This document shows, one piece after another, positions 57,235 to 64,000 of a stretch of 64,000 bases of DNA. This DNA comes from JBCBSZ01 sp039185015 (lineage in GTDB: Bacteria; Actinomycetota; Acidimicrobiia; Acidimicrobiales; Poriferisodalaceae), in the NCBI GenBank assembly GCA_039185015.1, contig JBCDAU010000006.1, positions 1 to 64,000 of the forward strand, given 5' to 3'. The translations under genes and the position numbers were made by a program. The notes below the pieces were generated by a model. That model was not told where the DNA came from. It searched no databases and saw only the letters and a program-made list of their open reading frames with translations. The stretch's first letter is position 1, and each line of letters opens with the position of its first letter.

Positions 57235-57319
57235 CTGATCCGCGGCCGCGCCCCCACCGGCCGACCCGAGGAGCTGACGGAGCGTTCAGCCGGCCGAGCA
57301 CCCCCCGCCGGGGCCTCGC

Positions 57320-57823
57320 TCAGGCCGTGGAGGAGGCGTCGCCGGTGTGGTAGCCGGACGGGATCTCCAGGCACGGCACGCCTTCGGCCCGGAACATGTT
57401 CACGTTGCGCGGATCGTCGTCGACGGCCAGGAGCGGTCGGAACCCGGCCCGGCGGAGGGCGTGCAGCTCGCTCCGCTTCACATCGGGGGAGGGGCGGTAG
57501 TCGCCGAAGCCGCGCATGATCAGCAGATCCCAGCGGACGTCGTGACGCCGGAGCCAGTCGACCGTGAGACCGTGGATGCTCTCGGGCCGAGCCGTGAGCA
57601 AGACGACCACGACGTCGCCGGCGACCACCTCCAACAGCGCGCCGACCTCCTCGATCAGGCCGTCGCCGCCGGCGGCGTCGAAGAACGGTCCCCAGCGCTT
57701 GCGGCGGCCCTCGAGGAAGTGCTGGCGGTGTCGGGCGTCGGCGACCACGCCGTCGATGTCGACGACGACGCAGTCGCCGGGGTCGACGGGACCGTCCTGC
57801 CAGGTCCAGGTGGGCGAGTTCAC
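57320..57823 (-). CDS. HAD-family phosphatase (polynucleotide-kinase 3'-phosphatase-like)
   Basis: 167 residues. Motif I VVDIDGVVADA with nucleophile D22 and acid D24, motif II VVLLTARPE, motif III/IV LAVDDDPRN. It resembles the small HAD phosphatases related to polynucleotide kinase/phosphatase and to phage proteins. GTG start overlaps the acs stop (GTGA), so it is coupled to acetyl-CoA synthetase, though a functional link is not obvious. Confidence 0.85.
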   Translation of the reverse strand: MNSPTWTWQDGPVDPGDCVVVDIDGVVADARHRQHFLEGRRKRWGPFFDAAGGDGLIEEVGALLEVVAGDVVVVLLTARPESIHGLTVDWLRRHDVRWDLLIMRGFGDYRPSPDVKRSELHALRRAGFRPLLAVDDDPRNVNMFRAEGVPCLEIPSGYHTGDASSTA

Positions 57824-59772
57824 CCGCCGGCGGCGGTGCGGGCCCGCTCGACGATCTCGTCGACGACGGTGGCGTCGGCCAGCGTCGTGGTGTCGCCGAG
57901 CTCTCGTCCCTCGGCGAGATCGCGCAGCAGACGCCGCATGATCTTCCCCGACCGCGTCTTGGGCAGGTCGGGAACGTCGACGACCATCTTCGGCCGGGCG
58001 ATCTTGCCCAGCTTGTCGGCGACGTGGCCTCGGATCTGCTCGCGCAGCTCGGCGGATCCGTCGTGCCCACCCCGCAGGATCACGTAGCCCACGATGGCCT
58101 GGCCGGTGACGTCGTCGGCCGCACCGACGACGGCCGCCTCGGCGACCGCCGGGTGATCGACCAGCGCCGACTCGACCTCCGTCGTCGAGATGCGGTGACC
58201 CGAGACGTTCATCACGTCGTCGACCCGGCCGAGCAACCAGAGGTAGCCGTCCTCGTCGATCTTGGCGCCGTCACCGGCGAAGTACCGACCCTCGAACCGC
58301 GACCAGTACGTGTCCTCGTACCGCTCGGGATCGCCCCAGATGCCCCGCAGCATCGACGGCCACGGTTCGGTGATGGTCAGGTAGCCGCCGCCCTGGGCGA
58401 TCGGCTTGCCCTCGTCGTCGACCAGCTCCGCCGACACACCGGGGATGGTGTGGCAGGCGGAGCCGGGCTTGGTCGTGGTGACACCGGGCATCGGCGTGAT
58501 CATGTGGCCGCCGGTCTCGGTCTGCCACCACGTGTCGACGATCGGGCACCGCTCGCCGCCGATGTGGGTGTGGTACCACATCCACGCCTCGGGGTTGATG
58601 GGCTCGCCGACGGTGCCGAGCACCCGCAGCGACGAGAGGTCGTGCTTCTCGGGCTCGTCGGCACCCCACTTCATGAACATCCGGATCGCGGTGGGCGCCG
58701 TGTAGAGCTGCGTGACCCCGTAGCGCTCGACGATGTCCCACAGCCGGTCACGGCCGGGGGTGTCCGGCGTCCCCTCGTACATCACCGAGGTCGCGCCGTT
58801 GGTGAGCGGCCCGTAGACGATGTAGCTGTGGCCGGTCACCCAGCCGATGTCGGCGGCACACCAGTAGGTATCGTCTTCCGGTCGCAGGTCGAAGACGTAC
58901 TTGTGGGTGAACGCGACCTGCGTGAGGTACCCGCCGGTCGTGTGCATGATGCCCTTGGGCTTGGCCGTCGTGCCCGACGTGTAGAGCAGGTAGAGCAGGT
59001 GCTCGCTGTCGAGGTGTTCGGGCGGGCAGTCGGCGGATGCGCCCTCCATCAGGTCGTGCCACCAGTGGTCGCGACCGTCGGTCCAGTCGATGTCGTTCTC
59101 GGTGCGGCGGGCGACGACGACGTGGTCGATCGACGGGCACGACCGCACGGCGACGTCCGCGGTGGGCTTCAGCGCAGCGGCGGCGCCCTTGCGGAAGCCG
59201 CCGTCGGCGGTGATCAGCACCTTCGCCTCGGCGTCGTTGATCCGGTCGGCCAACGAGTCGGCCGAGAAGCCGCCGAAGACGACCGAGTGGGCGGCGCCGA
59301 TGCGGGCGCAGGCCAGCATGGCGACGGGCAGCTCGAGGATCATGGGGAGATAGATCGCCACCCGGTCGCCGCTCTGCACGCCGAGGCCCTTGAGCACGTT
59401 GGCGAACTTGCAGACCTCGTCGAGGAGCTCGGCGTAGGTGACGGTCCGAGTGTCGCCGGGTTCGCCCTCCCAGTGGAACGCGACCTTGTCGCCCCGGCCG
59501 GCTTCGACGTGTCGATCGAGGCAGTTGTAGGAGACGTTGAGCGTCCCCCCGCCGAACCACTTCGCGAAGGGCAGGTCCCACTCGAGCACCGTGTCGAAGT
59601 CGTCGAACCAGGTGACGAGCTCGCGGGCCTGACGGGCCCAGAACGCCTCGCGATCGGCAGCGGCCTCCTCGTAGAGCGAGCGGTCGGCGACCAGTGCGTT
59701 GGCCACGAACTCCGCCGAAGGCGGGAACACCCGGTCCTCGACGTAGATGTCGGCGATCGTCTCGTCGGCCAT
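57820..59772 (-). CDS. acs: acetyl-CoA synthetase
   Basis: AMP-forming acetate-CoA ligase, 650 residues, the usual length. ATP-binding loop YTSGTTAKPKG (with A in place of the common G), DTWWQTETGG, and the C-terminal lysine in RSGKIMRR, where acetylation controls activity in other bacteria. Start 59772 with GAGGGGG upstream; the reading frame stays open for over 400 codons beyond this across the divergent MFS gene and should not be used. Divergent from the MFS gene. Confidence 0.96.
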   Translation of the reverse strand: MADETIADIYVEDRVFPPSAEFVANALVADRSLYEEAAADREAFWARQARELVTWFDDFDTVLEWDLPFAKWFGGGTLNVSYNCLDRHVEAGRGDKVAFHWEGEPGDTRTVTYAELLDEVCKFANVLKGLGVQSGDRVAIYLPMILELPVAMLACARIGAAHSVVFGGFSADSLADRINDAEAKVLITADGGFRKGAAAALKPTADVAVRSCPSIDHVVVARRTENDIDWTDGRDHWWHDLMEGASADCPPEHLDSEHLLYLLYTSGTTAKPKGIMHTTGGYLTQVAFTHKYVFDLRPEDDTYWCAADIGWVTGHSYIVYGPLTNGATSVMYEGTPDTPGRDRLWDIVERYGVTQLYTAPTAIRMFMKWGADEPEKHDLSSLRVLGTVGEPINPEAWMWYHTHIGGERCPIVDTWWQTETGGHMITPMPGVTTTKPGSACHTIPGVSAELVDDEGKPIAQGGGYLTITEPWPSMLRGIWGDPERYEDTYWSRFEGRYFAGDGAKIDEDGYLWLLGRVDDVMNVSGHRISTTEVESALVDHPAVAEAAVVGAADDVTGQAIVGYVILRGGHDGSAELREQIRGHVADKLGKIARPKMVVDVPDLPKTRSGKIMRRLLRDLAEGRELGDTTTLADATVVDEIVERARTAAGG

Positions 59773-59884
59773 GCGTCCCCCTCGTCTCGACGTGAGCGGA
59801 GCCGATCCTAGGTCCGCAGCTCGGCGTCGAGTCGATCGACGGCGGGCCGGCCGCGCTGCCCCTGCGGCCGTGGGAAGGTGGGCC

Positions 59885-61255
59885 GTGGCGATCAGCCGGA
59901 TCCCGTACCTCATGGGCGTCCTGTTCGGGCTCGCCGCGGTCGGCAGCTCGGCCACGGCCGTGGTCGTACCCGACCTGGCCGACGACCTGGATCTCGCGAC
60001 CGAGGGGATCGCGGCGGTCTTCGTCGCGTACAGCATCGCCTTCGCGGCCATGACCGCCGTGTTCGGACGCCTGGGCGATCTCCACGGGCAACGGGGACCC
60101 CTCGTGATCGGCATCGCGACGATGTCGGTCGGTGCGGTGGTCTCGGCGGTGGCGCCCTCGTTGGCCGTGCTGGTGGTCGGTCGCCTCGTGCAGGGCGCAG
60201 GCGCCGGGGCGATCCCTGCGCTCGTCCCGGGGGTGCTGAGCAGCCGGGTGCCCGACGACGACCAGCCGGCTGCGCTCTCGACGGTCGCCGCGATGGCGGG
60301 CGTCCTCGCTGCGCTCGGTCCGCTGCTCGGCGGGGTCGTCGGCGAGGTCGGCTCCTGGCGGGTCGCCATCGCGCTGCCCGCGATCGGGGTGGTCCTCCTT
60401 CCCCTCGTCGCGTCGGTGGCACTCGACGGCGGTGACGCCACCGACCGTCTCGACCGCCGTGGCGCGGTGCTCACCGCCGCCAGCGCGACGGGGTTCGTGC
60501 TGGTCCTCCAGGCGCCCGGCCTGGGCGTCATCGTCGGAGGACTCGGGGGCGGGCTGCTGGTGCTCGCCGGCCTCCCCCTCGTCCGCCACCTCGCGCACGA
60601 GCCCGACGGCTTCGTCCCCCGCAGCGTCGTGGCGAGTCCCGCCTTCTGGATGAACGCCGTGGTGGGGGCGACCCTCGCAGCCGTGTACCTGAGCATCCTG
60701 CTCGCCGTGCCCGTCCGCCTCGCGGCGAGCGAGTCGTGGAGCGCCGTGCAGATCGGCCTCGCACTCGTTCCCGCGGCCGCAGCGGGACCGCTCGCGTCAC
60801 TCGTGGGCAAGCGGCTGGCCGACCGAGTGCCCTCGGCGGTGCTGGCCGGAGTCGGTGTCGCCGCGAGCGGGATCGGGGCGATCCTCGCCGCCACCCTCGA
60901 CACCCCGGTCGCCCAGGTCGCCGGCTTCGGATCGGCGTTGGTCGGCTTCGGCCTCGCACAGCCGGCGCTGATCGATCGGGTGGCACGGGGGACCTCGCCG
61001 GATCGTCGGGGCATCGCCGTGGGCCTGTTCAACCTCGTGTTCTTCCTCGGCGGAGCGGCAGGATCGGCGTTGGTCGGCAGCTTCGGCATCGACACCGGAT
61101 CCGTGGTGGTCGCCGTGCTCGCGATGGCGTCCGGAGGCCTGTTGGCCCGTCCTCATGACACGCCCTACGAGCGGTGCGTCCGCTCGACCGGAACGATCGG
61201 TGGGGCGTTGCACTGCCTCGCCACCCCTCGGGCGAACCGCCGCATACCCGGTTGA
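59885..61255 (+). CDS. MFS drug/solute exporter
   Basis: 456 residues with about twelve membrane segments and the motif-A-like GRLGDLHGQRGPL between TM2 and TM3, and VVGRLVQGAGAGAIPALVPG (motif C region) of the DHA2-like drug:H+ antiporters. GTG start 59885 has GGAAGG 6 nt upstream; 59870 is the alternative. The C-terminus carries an unusual ~35-residue soluble tail. Confidence 0.88.
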   Translation: MAISRIPYLMGVLFGLAAVGSSATAVVVPDLADDLDLATEGIAAVFVAYSIAFAAMTAVFGRLGDLHGQRGPLVIGIATMSVGAVVSAVAPSLAVLVVGRLVQGAGAGAIPALVPGVLSSRVPDDDQPAALSTVAAMAGVLAALGPLLGGVVGEVGSWRVAIALPAIGVVLLPLVASVALDGGDATDRLDRRGAVLTAASATGFVLVLQAPGLGVIVGGLGGGLLVLAGLPLVRHLAHEPDGFVPRSVVASPAFWMNAVVGATLAAVYLSILLAVPVRLAASESWSAVQIGLALVPAAAAGPLASLVGKRLADRVPSAVLAGVGVAASGIGAILAATLDTPVAQVAGFGSALVGFGLAQPALIDRVARGTSPDRRGIAVGLFNLVFFLGGAAGSALVGSFGIDTGSVVVAVLAMASGGLLARPHDTPYERCVRSTGTIGGALHCLATPRANRRIPG

Positions 61256-61282
61256 GCCCAGCCGTCGCGGACCGAGCCGGAG

Positions 61283-61921
61283 TCAGGTGGTCGGGAGGTC
61301 TCGGAGCGCCTCGACCGCGCGGAGCACCTGGCCGACGACGAGTCGCTCACGGTCCTCAACCACCGGGAGGTGGCTGTTGATCAGCAGCGACACGAGCCCG
61401 TGGAGGGTGCCCCAGACGGCCAGGTATCCGTCGAGGAGCTCCTGCGGGACCTCTCCCAGCGCGTCGACGGTCGCCGGCTGCTCGAGCACCGAGCCGACCG
61501 CCTCGACCAGCGGCGCGATGACGGCGATCTCGGCGTCGACGGTCGGCCCACCGGGTGGCGCGGCGTAGCCCGGGAGCTGATCGGTCCAGATCAGGTTGAA
61601 GCGACCGGGGTGCGCCTCGGCCCAGCGCAGGTACGCCCGGCTGTACGCGGCGAGGCGTTCGGTGGGGTCGACCCCCGCCTCCTCGCCAGCGGCGGTCAGC
61701 GACTGCGCCAGGCCGCCGTAGCTGTCGATGATCAGCGCGGTGAAGAGGTCGTCGAGGCTCTCGAAGTACGTGTAGAGCGACGCCGGGTTCATCCCGACCT
61801 CGCGGGCGATCCCCCGCCACGACACCGCCGCCCTGCCACCTTCGGCGAGCTGCCGTCGGGCGATCTCGAGGACCTCCGCGGTGAGCTCGCGTCGCTGGCG
61901 CTCGCGTCGTGTCTCGGCCAC
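61283..61921 (-). CDS. TetR-family transcriptional regulator
   Basis: 212 residues. N-terminal helix-turn-helix VSWRGIAREVGMNPASLYTY; the remaining helices form the TetR_C ligand-binding/dimer domain (DUF-type WHG: RFNLIWTDQL). GTG start without an evident ribosome site, perhaps leaderless. Divergent from the epimerase gene, with an operator-like inverted repeat in the 99-bp gap; repression of itself and the epimerase/cupredoxin pair is likely. Confidence 0.92.
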   Translation of the reverse strand: MAETRRERQRRELTAEVLEIARRQLAEGGRAAVSWRGIAREVGMNPASLYTYFESLDDLFTALIIDSYGGLAQSLTAAGEEAGVDPTERLAAYSRAYLRWAEAHPGRFNLIWTDQLPGYAAPPGGPTVDAEIAVIAPLVEAVGSVLEQPATVDALGEVPQELLDGYLAVWGTLHGLVSLLINSHLPVVEDRERLVVGQVLRAVEALRDLPTT

Positions 61922-61946
61922 GAAGCCAGCGTAGTCCGAACGTCCC

Positions 61947-61975
61947 TTGCTTTCCGAACGCTGTTTGGGGATACT
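61947..61975 (+). promoter_or_regulatory. predicted promoter of the epimerase gene
   Basis: TTGCTT (61947-61952), 17-nt spacer, GATACT (61970-61975). The TetR operator arms flank and overlap both boxes. Confidence 0.55.
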
Positions 61976-62000
61976 CGACGTCAAACACTGTTCGGAAAGC
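61949..62000. promoter_or_regulatory. TetR-type operator, 19-bp inverted repeat
   Basis: Arms 61949-61967 and 61982-62000 (gctttccgaac.ctgtttg and caaac.ctgttcggaaagc) are inverted with two mismatches and a 14-nt gap. Each arm is itself a quasi-palindrome of the CCRAAC-N3-GTTTGG type, so two TetR dimers could bind. It covers the predicted promoter. Confidence 0.75.
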
Positions 62001-62020
62001 GATCGGCGATCGGAGACCTG

Positions 62021-62956
62021 ATGTCCACCCACCTCCACCACCCCGTCGTCCTGGGCGCGGGCCCGGTCGGCCGGGCCGTCGTCGCTCGGCTGGTCGAGCG
62101 GGGCGCCCACCCGACGGTGGTGACCCGGAGCGGCACCGAGCTCGTCGGTGCCGACGCCGTCGCCGCCGACGTGACCGACCCGGTGGTCGCGAAGACCGTC
62201 CTCGGCCACGCGACCGCCGTGTTCCAGTGCGCGCAACCGCCGTACCACCGCTGGGCCGAGGAGTTCCCCGGACTCCAACGCACCATCGTCGAGGGCTGCG
62301 AGGCGGCCGGCGCTCACCTCATCGCACTGGAGAACCTCTACGGCTACGGCCGGCCCGACGGCCCGATGACCGAGGACCACCCGATGCGGCCCCACACCGC
62401 GAAGGGCCGGGTCCGCGCCGCCATGTGGGACGAGCTGCACGCCGCCCACACCCAGGGTCGGGTGCGGACCGCTGCCGTACGGGCCAGCGACTTCTTCGGT
62501 CCCGGTGTCGCGATGTCGACCTACGGTGAGCGCTTCTTCCCCCGGCTGCTCGCCGGCCGGAAGGCCGAGCTCCTCGGCGACCCCGAGACCCGCCACTCCA
62601 TCACCTACGTGCCCGACGTCGCGGCCGCCATGGTGCGCGTCGCCGAGGACGAGTCGGCCTGGGGTCGTGCCTGGCACGTGCCCACCGCTCCGGCGATCAC
62701 CCAGCGCGAGATCGTCGAGCTCGCCGCCGAAGCGGCCGGAGCCGAGGCGACCTACACCGAGGTGCACCGGTGGATGCTCCGCCTGGCCGGGCTCGTCAAC
62801 CCCGGCGCGAAGGAGACGATCGAGATGCTCTACGAGTTCGAACACGACTTCGTGATCGACTCCTCCGCCTTCGAGGCGCGGTTCGACATGACCGCCACCC
62901 CGCTCGCCACCGCGCTGGACGAGACGATCGAGTGGTTCCGAGGGCAGGCGTCGTGA
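62021..62956 (+). CDS. NAD(P)-dependent epimerase/reductase
   Basis: 311 residues of the extended short-chain dehydrogenase (NmrA/UDP-sugar-epimerase-like) family. Nucleotide-binding LGAGPVGRAVVARLVERG at 11-28; the catalytic tyrosine motif appears as ENLYGYGRPDG, then RASDFFGPG. ATG start with GGAG. The stop overlaps the membrane cupredoxin gene (GTGA). Substrate unknown; under apparent TetR control. Confidence 0.88.
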   Translation: MSTHLHHPVVLGAGPVGRAVVARLVERGAHPTVVTRSGTELVGADAVAADVTDPVVAKTVLGHATAVFQCAQPPYHRWAEEFPGLQRTIVEGCEAAGAHLIALENLYGYGRPDGPMTEDHPMRPHTAKGRVRAAMWDELHAAHTQGRVRTAAVRASDFFGPGVAMSTYGERFFPRLLAGRKAELLGDPETRHSITYVPDVAAAMVRVAEDESAWGRAWHVPTAPAITQREIVELAAEAAGAEATYTEVHRWMLRLAGLVNPGAKETIEMLYEFEHDFVIDSSAFEARFDMTATPLATALDETIEWFRGQAS

Positions 62957-63702
62957 TCGGTTCCTCGCTCGGCGCCCGCGTCGCGCTCGCCACCGGGCCG
63001 GTCGTCTTCGCGGTGCTCTTCGTGTTCCGCGGCATCCGCCCGGTCGCCGATCCGACCATCCTCGGGATCGCCACCGTGCTCCTCGTCGTCACCGGCTTCC
63101 TGCTGCGCGGACGTCGATGGGCGGCCGTCGGCGAGCTCGGTTTCGTCGTCGCCCTCTTCGCCTCCCCGGCCAGCCGATCGTTCTCGTTCGATCTCGCCGG
63201 CATCGACAGCACGGGATGGCAGGTGTTCGCCGTGGTCGGCCTGGTGTCCCTCGGTCTGGCCGCCGCCACGGCGCTGGTCGTGCTCACCGACCGGCGCCGC
63301 CCGCGGGAGCTCGTGTTGGCGACCGGGGGCGGCGCCGCCCTCGGCGTCGGCTTCATCGTCGCCATCCAGGCCGTCGAGCCGATCCAGGCGTACGCGACCG
63401 ACCTGACCGATGACCAGCTCGCCGCCCTCCCGGAGGTCGAGCTCCTGGACTTCGCCTACGACCCGCTCGTGTTCGAGGTCCCCGCGGGCGGGGTCTACCG
63501 CGCCCGGCTGGTCAACCCGACCGATGTCCCCCATACCTTCACCGTCGACGAGCTCGACCTCGACGTCTACGTCCCGGCTCGTCGATGGGCCGTGGTGGAG
63601 ATCGACGGCGCCGGTCTCGCCACGGACGATCGGTACCTCGTGATCTGCACGATCGGCGACCACCTCGAGCGCGGCATGCAGGCCGTCGTGCGGCGAGGGT
63701 GA
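62953..63702 (+). CDS. membrane-anchored cupredoxin
   Basis: 249 residues. Three or four N-terminal membrane segments (~8-26, 36-52, 60-72, 92-112, and a further hydrophobic stretch to ~140), then an extracytoplasmic cupredoxin-like domain (~165-249). A full type-1 copper ligand set is visible: H194 (PHTF), C232, H237 (ICTIGDH) and M242. Such proteins carry electrons or handle copper outside the membrane. GTG start coupled to the epimerase. Confidence 0.85.
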   Translation: MIGSSLGARVALATGPVVFAVLFVFRGIRPVADPTILGIATVLLVVTGFLLRGRRWAAVGELGFVVALFASPASRSFSFDLAGIDSTGWQVFAVVGLVSLGLAAATALVVLTDRRRPRELVLATGGGAALGVGFIVAIQAVEPIQAYATDLTDDQLAALPEVELLDFAYDPLVFEVPAGGVYRARLVNPTDVPHTFTVDELDLDVYVPARRWAVVEIDGAGLATDDRYLVICTIGDHLERGMQAVVRRG

Positions 63703-63780
63703 CGAAACTCGTTCGCCGCACGCGTCCCGCGCTCCTACCGTGGTGTGCGACGTCCGACGAGTCGAAGGAGCGATGACGAC

Positions 63781-63834
63781 ATGACCGTCTCTGCCGAGCT
63801 CCTCCTCGCCGGTCGCGCCTCCCGAAGGGCCTGA
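63781..63834 (+). CDS. possible 17-codon leader ORF
   Basis: A short frame (MTVSAELLLAGRASRRA, stop) with AAGGAG about 11 nt upstream, 66 bp before the RIO-kinase start. Low confidence; could be a translated leader or chance. Confidence 0.25.
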   Translation: MTVSAELLLAGRASRRA

Positions 63835-63900
63835 CGCCGCTCCACCGCAGTGGGCGACCGGTCGCAACCGACCGCATCGACTCACAGGAGCACATCCACG

Positions 63901-64000
63901 TGCGCACCATCCCCGACGGGCTCGTCCTCGATCCCGTCGACGAACACGACCTCGGCGTCCTTCGCTCCGGCAAGGAAGCGCAGATCAACGTCGTCGAATG
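63901..64000 (+). CDS. RIO-type serine kinase, 5' fragment
   Basis: Only 33 residues are inside the window. GTG start with AGGAG 8-9 nt upstream. The sequence DLGVLRSGKEAQINVVE resembles the N-terminal lobe of RIO kinases (typically LGVLKTGKEADV...). Truncated by the window edge, not by mutation. Assignment rests on a short stretch. Confidence 0.55.

Noticed and set aside
59773..61095. N-terminal extension of acetyl-CoA synthetase by over 400 codons
   Set aside because: It runs antisense through the MFS gene and has Arg/Pro/Thr-rich composition; the family start with a ribosome site lies at 59772.
61370..62020. Long N-terminal extension of the epimerase
   Set aside because: It overlaps the TetR gene on the other strand and the operator; GGAG-preceded ATG at 62021 fits the family.

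Overview
This window is a very GC-rich bacterial chromosome segment that carries nearly the whole ribosomal-protein/RNA-polymerase supercluster, almost entirely on the minus strand. Gene order and family flavour point to a high-GC actinobacterium: rpsL-rpsG-fusA-tuf-rpsJ, rpoB-rpoC adjacent to rplJ-rplL, zinc-type S14, an F420-type LLM oxidoreductase, ECF41 and MmpL families, and many GTG/TTG starts with ATGA/GTGA overlaps. The class Acidimicrobiia is my best guess. It rests on the L22 'sunset' tail and general feel, because no 16S rRNA is present.

Layout, following transcription of the minus-strand backbone from high to low coordinates: tRNA-Tyr, tRNA-Thr and tRNA-Met; an ECF sigma/anti-sigma pair; tRNA-Trp, secE, nusG, rplK and rplA; insertion 3 (AraC/GyrI regulator, YchJ-like, FAD oxidoreductase plus ECF41 sigma, kinase-LLM fusion); rplJ and rplL; insertion 2 (CheW, sugar ABC transporter); rpoB, rpoC and a lipoprotein; rpsL, rpsG, fusA, tuf and rpsJ; insertion 1 (VOC protein, secreted acidic repeat protein, OmpR two-component pair, FtsX-type ABC exporter, lipoprotein, peroxiredoxin); then rplC-rplD-rplW-rplB-rpsS-rplV-rpsC-rplP-rpmC-rpsQ-rplN-rplX-rplE-rpsZ-rpsH-rplF-rplR-rpsE-rpmD-rplO-secY. 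The ancestral order is intact, but three accessory blocks interrupt it, so rplC has acquired its own promoter and structured leader.

Beyond 49.6 kb the window is ordinary accessory and housekeeping DNA: GNAT, VOC, YajQ, a helical repeat protein, an MMPL transporter with a NarL-type two-component pair, HtpX, acetyl-CoA synthetase with a HAD phosphatase, an MFS exporter, and a TetR/epimerase/membrane-cupredoxin locus with a clear operator. The start of a RIO-type kinase runs off the right edge.

Most notable observations: (1) RpoC lacks all four cysteines of the second zinc site, at exactly aligned positions. (2) L22 carries a long acidic linker and a C-terminal sunset-like domain, and L4, S3 and NusG also carry acidic or low-complexity extensions. 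(3) Small GC-rich repeat elements sit exactly at gene 3' ends and are bracketed by duplications of the gene tail that include the stop codon (secY, ECF41, ABC permease and, less strictly, an anti-sigma gene). (4) A secreted, strongly acidic, internally duplicated protein lies upstream of a two-component system beside an FtsX-type ABC exporter. (5) A P-loop kinase is fused to an LLM oxidoreductase, with a credible internal start. No CRISPR array, insertion sequence, prophage or rRNA was seen.
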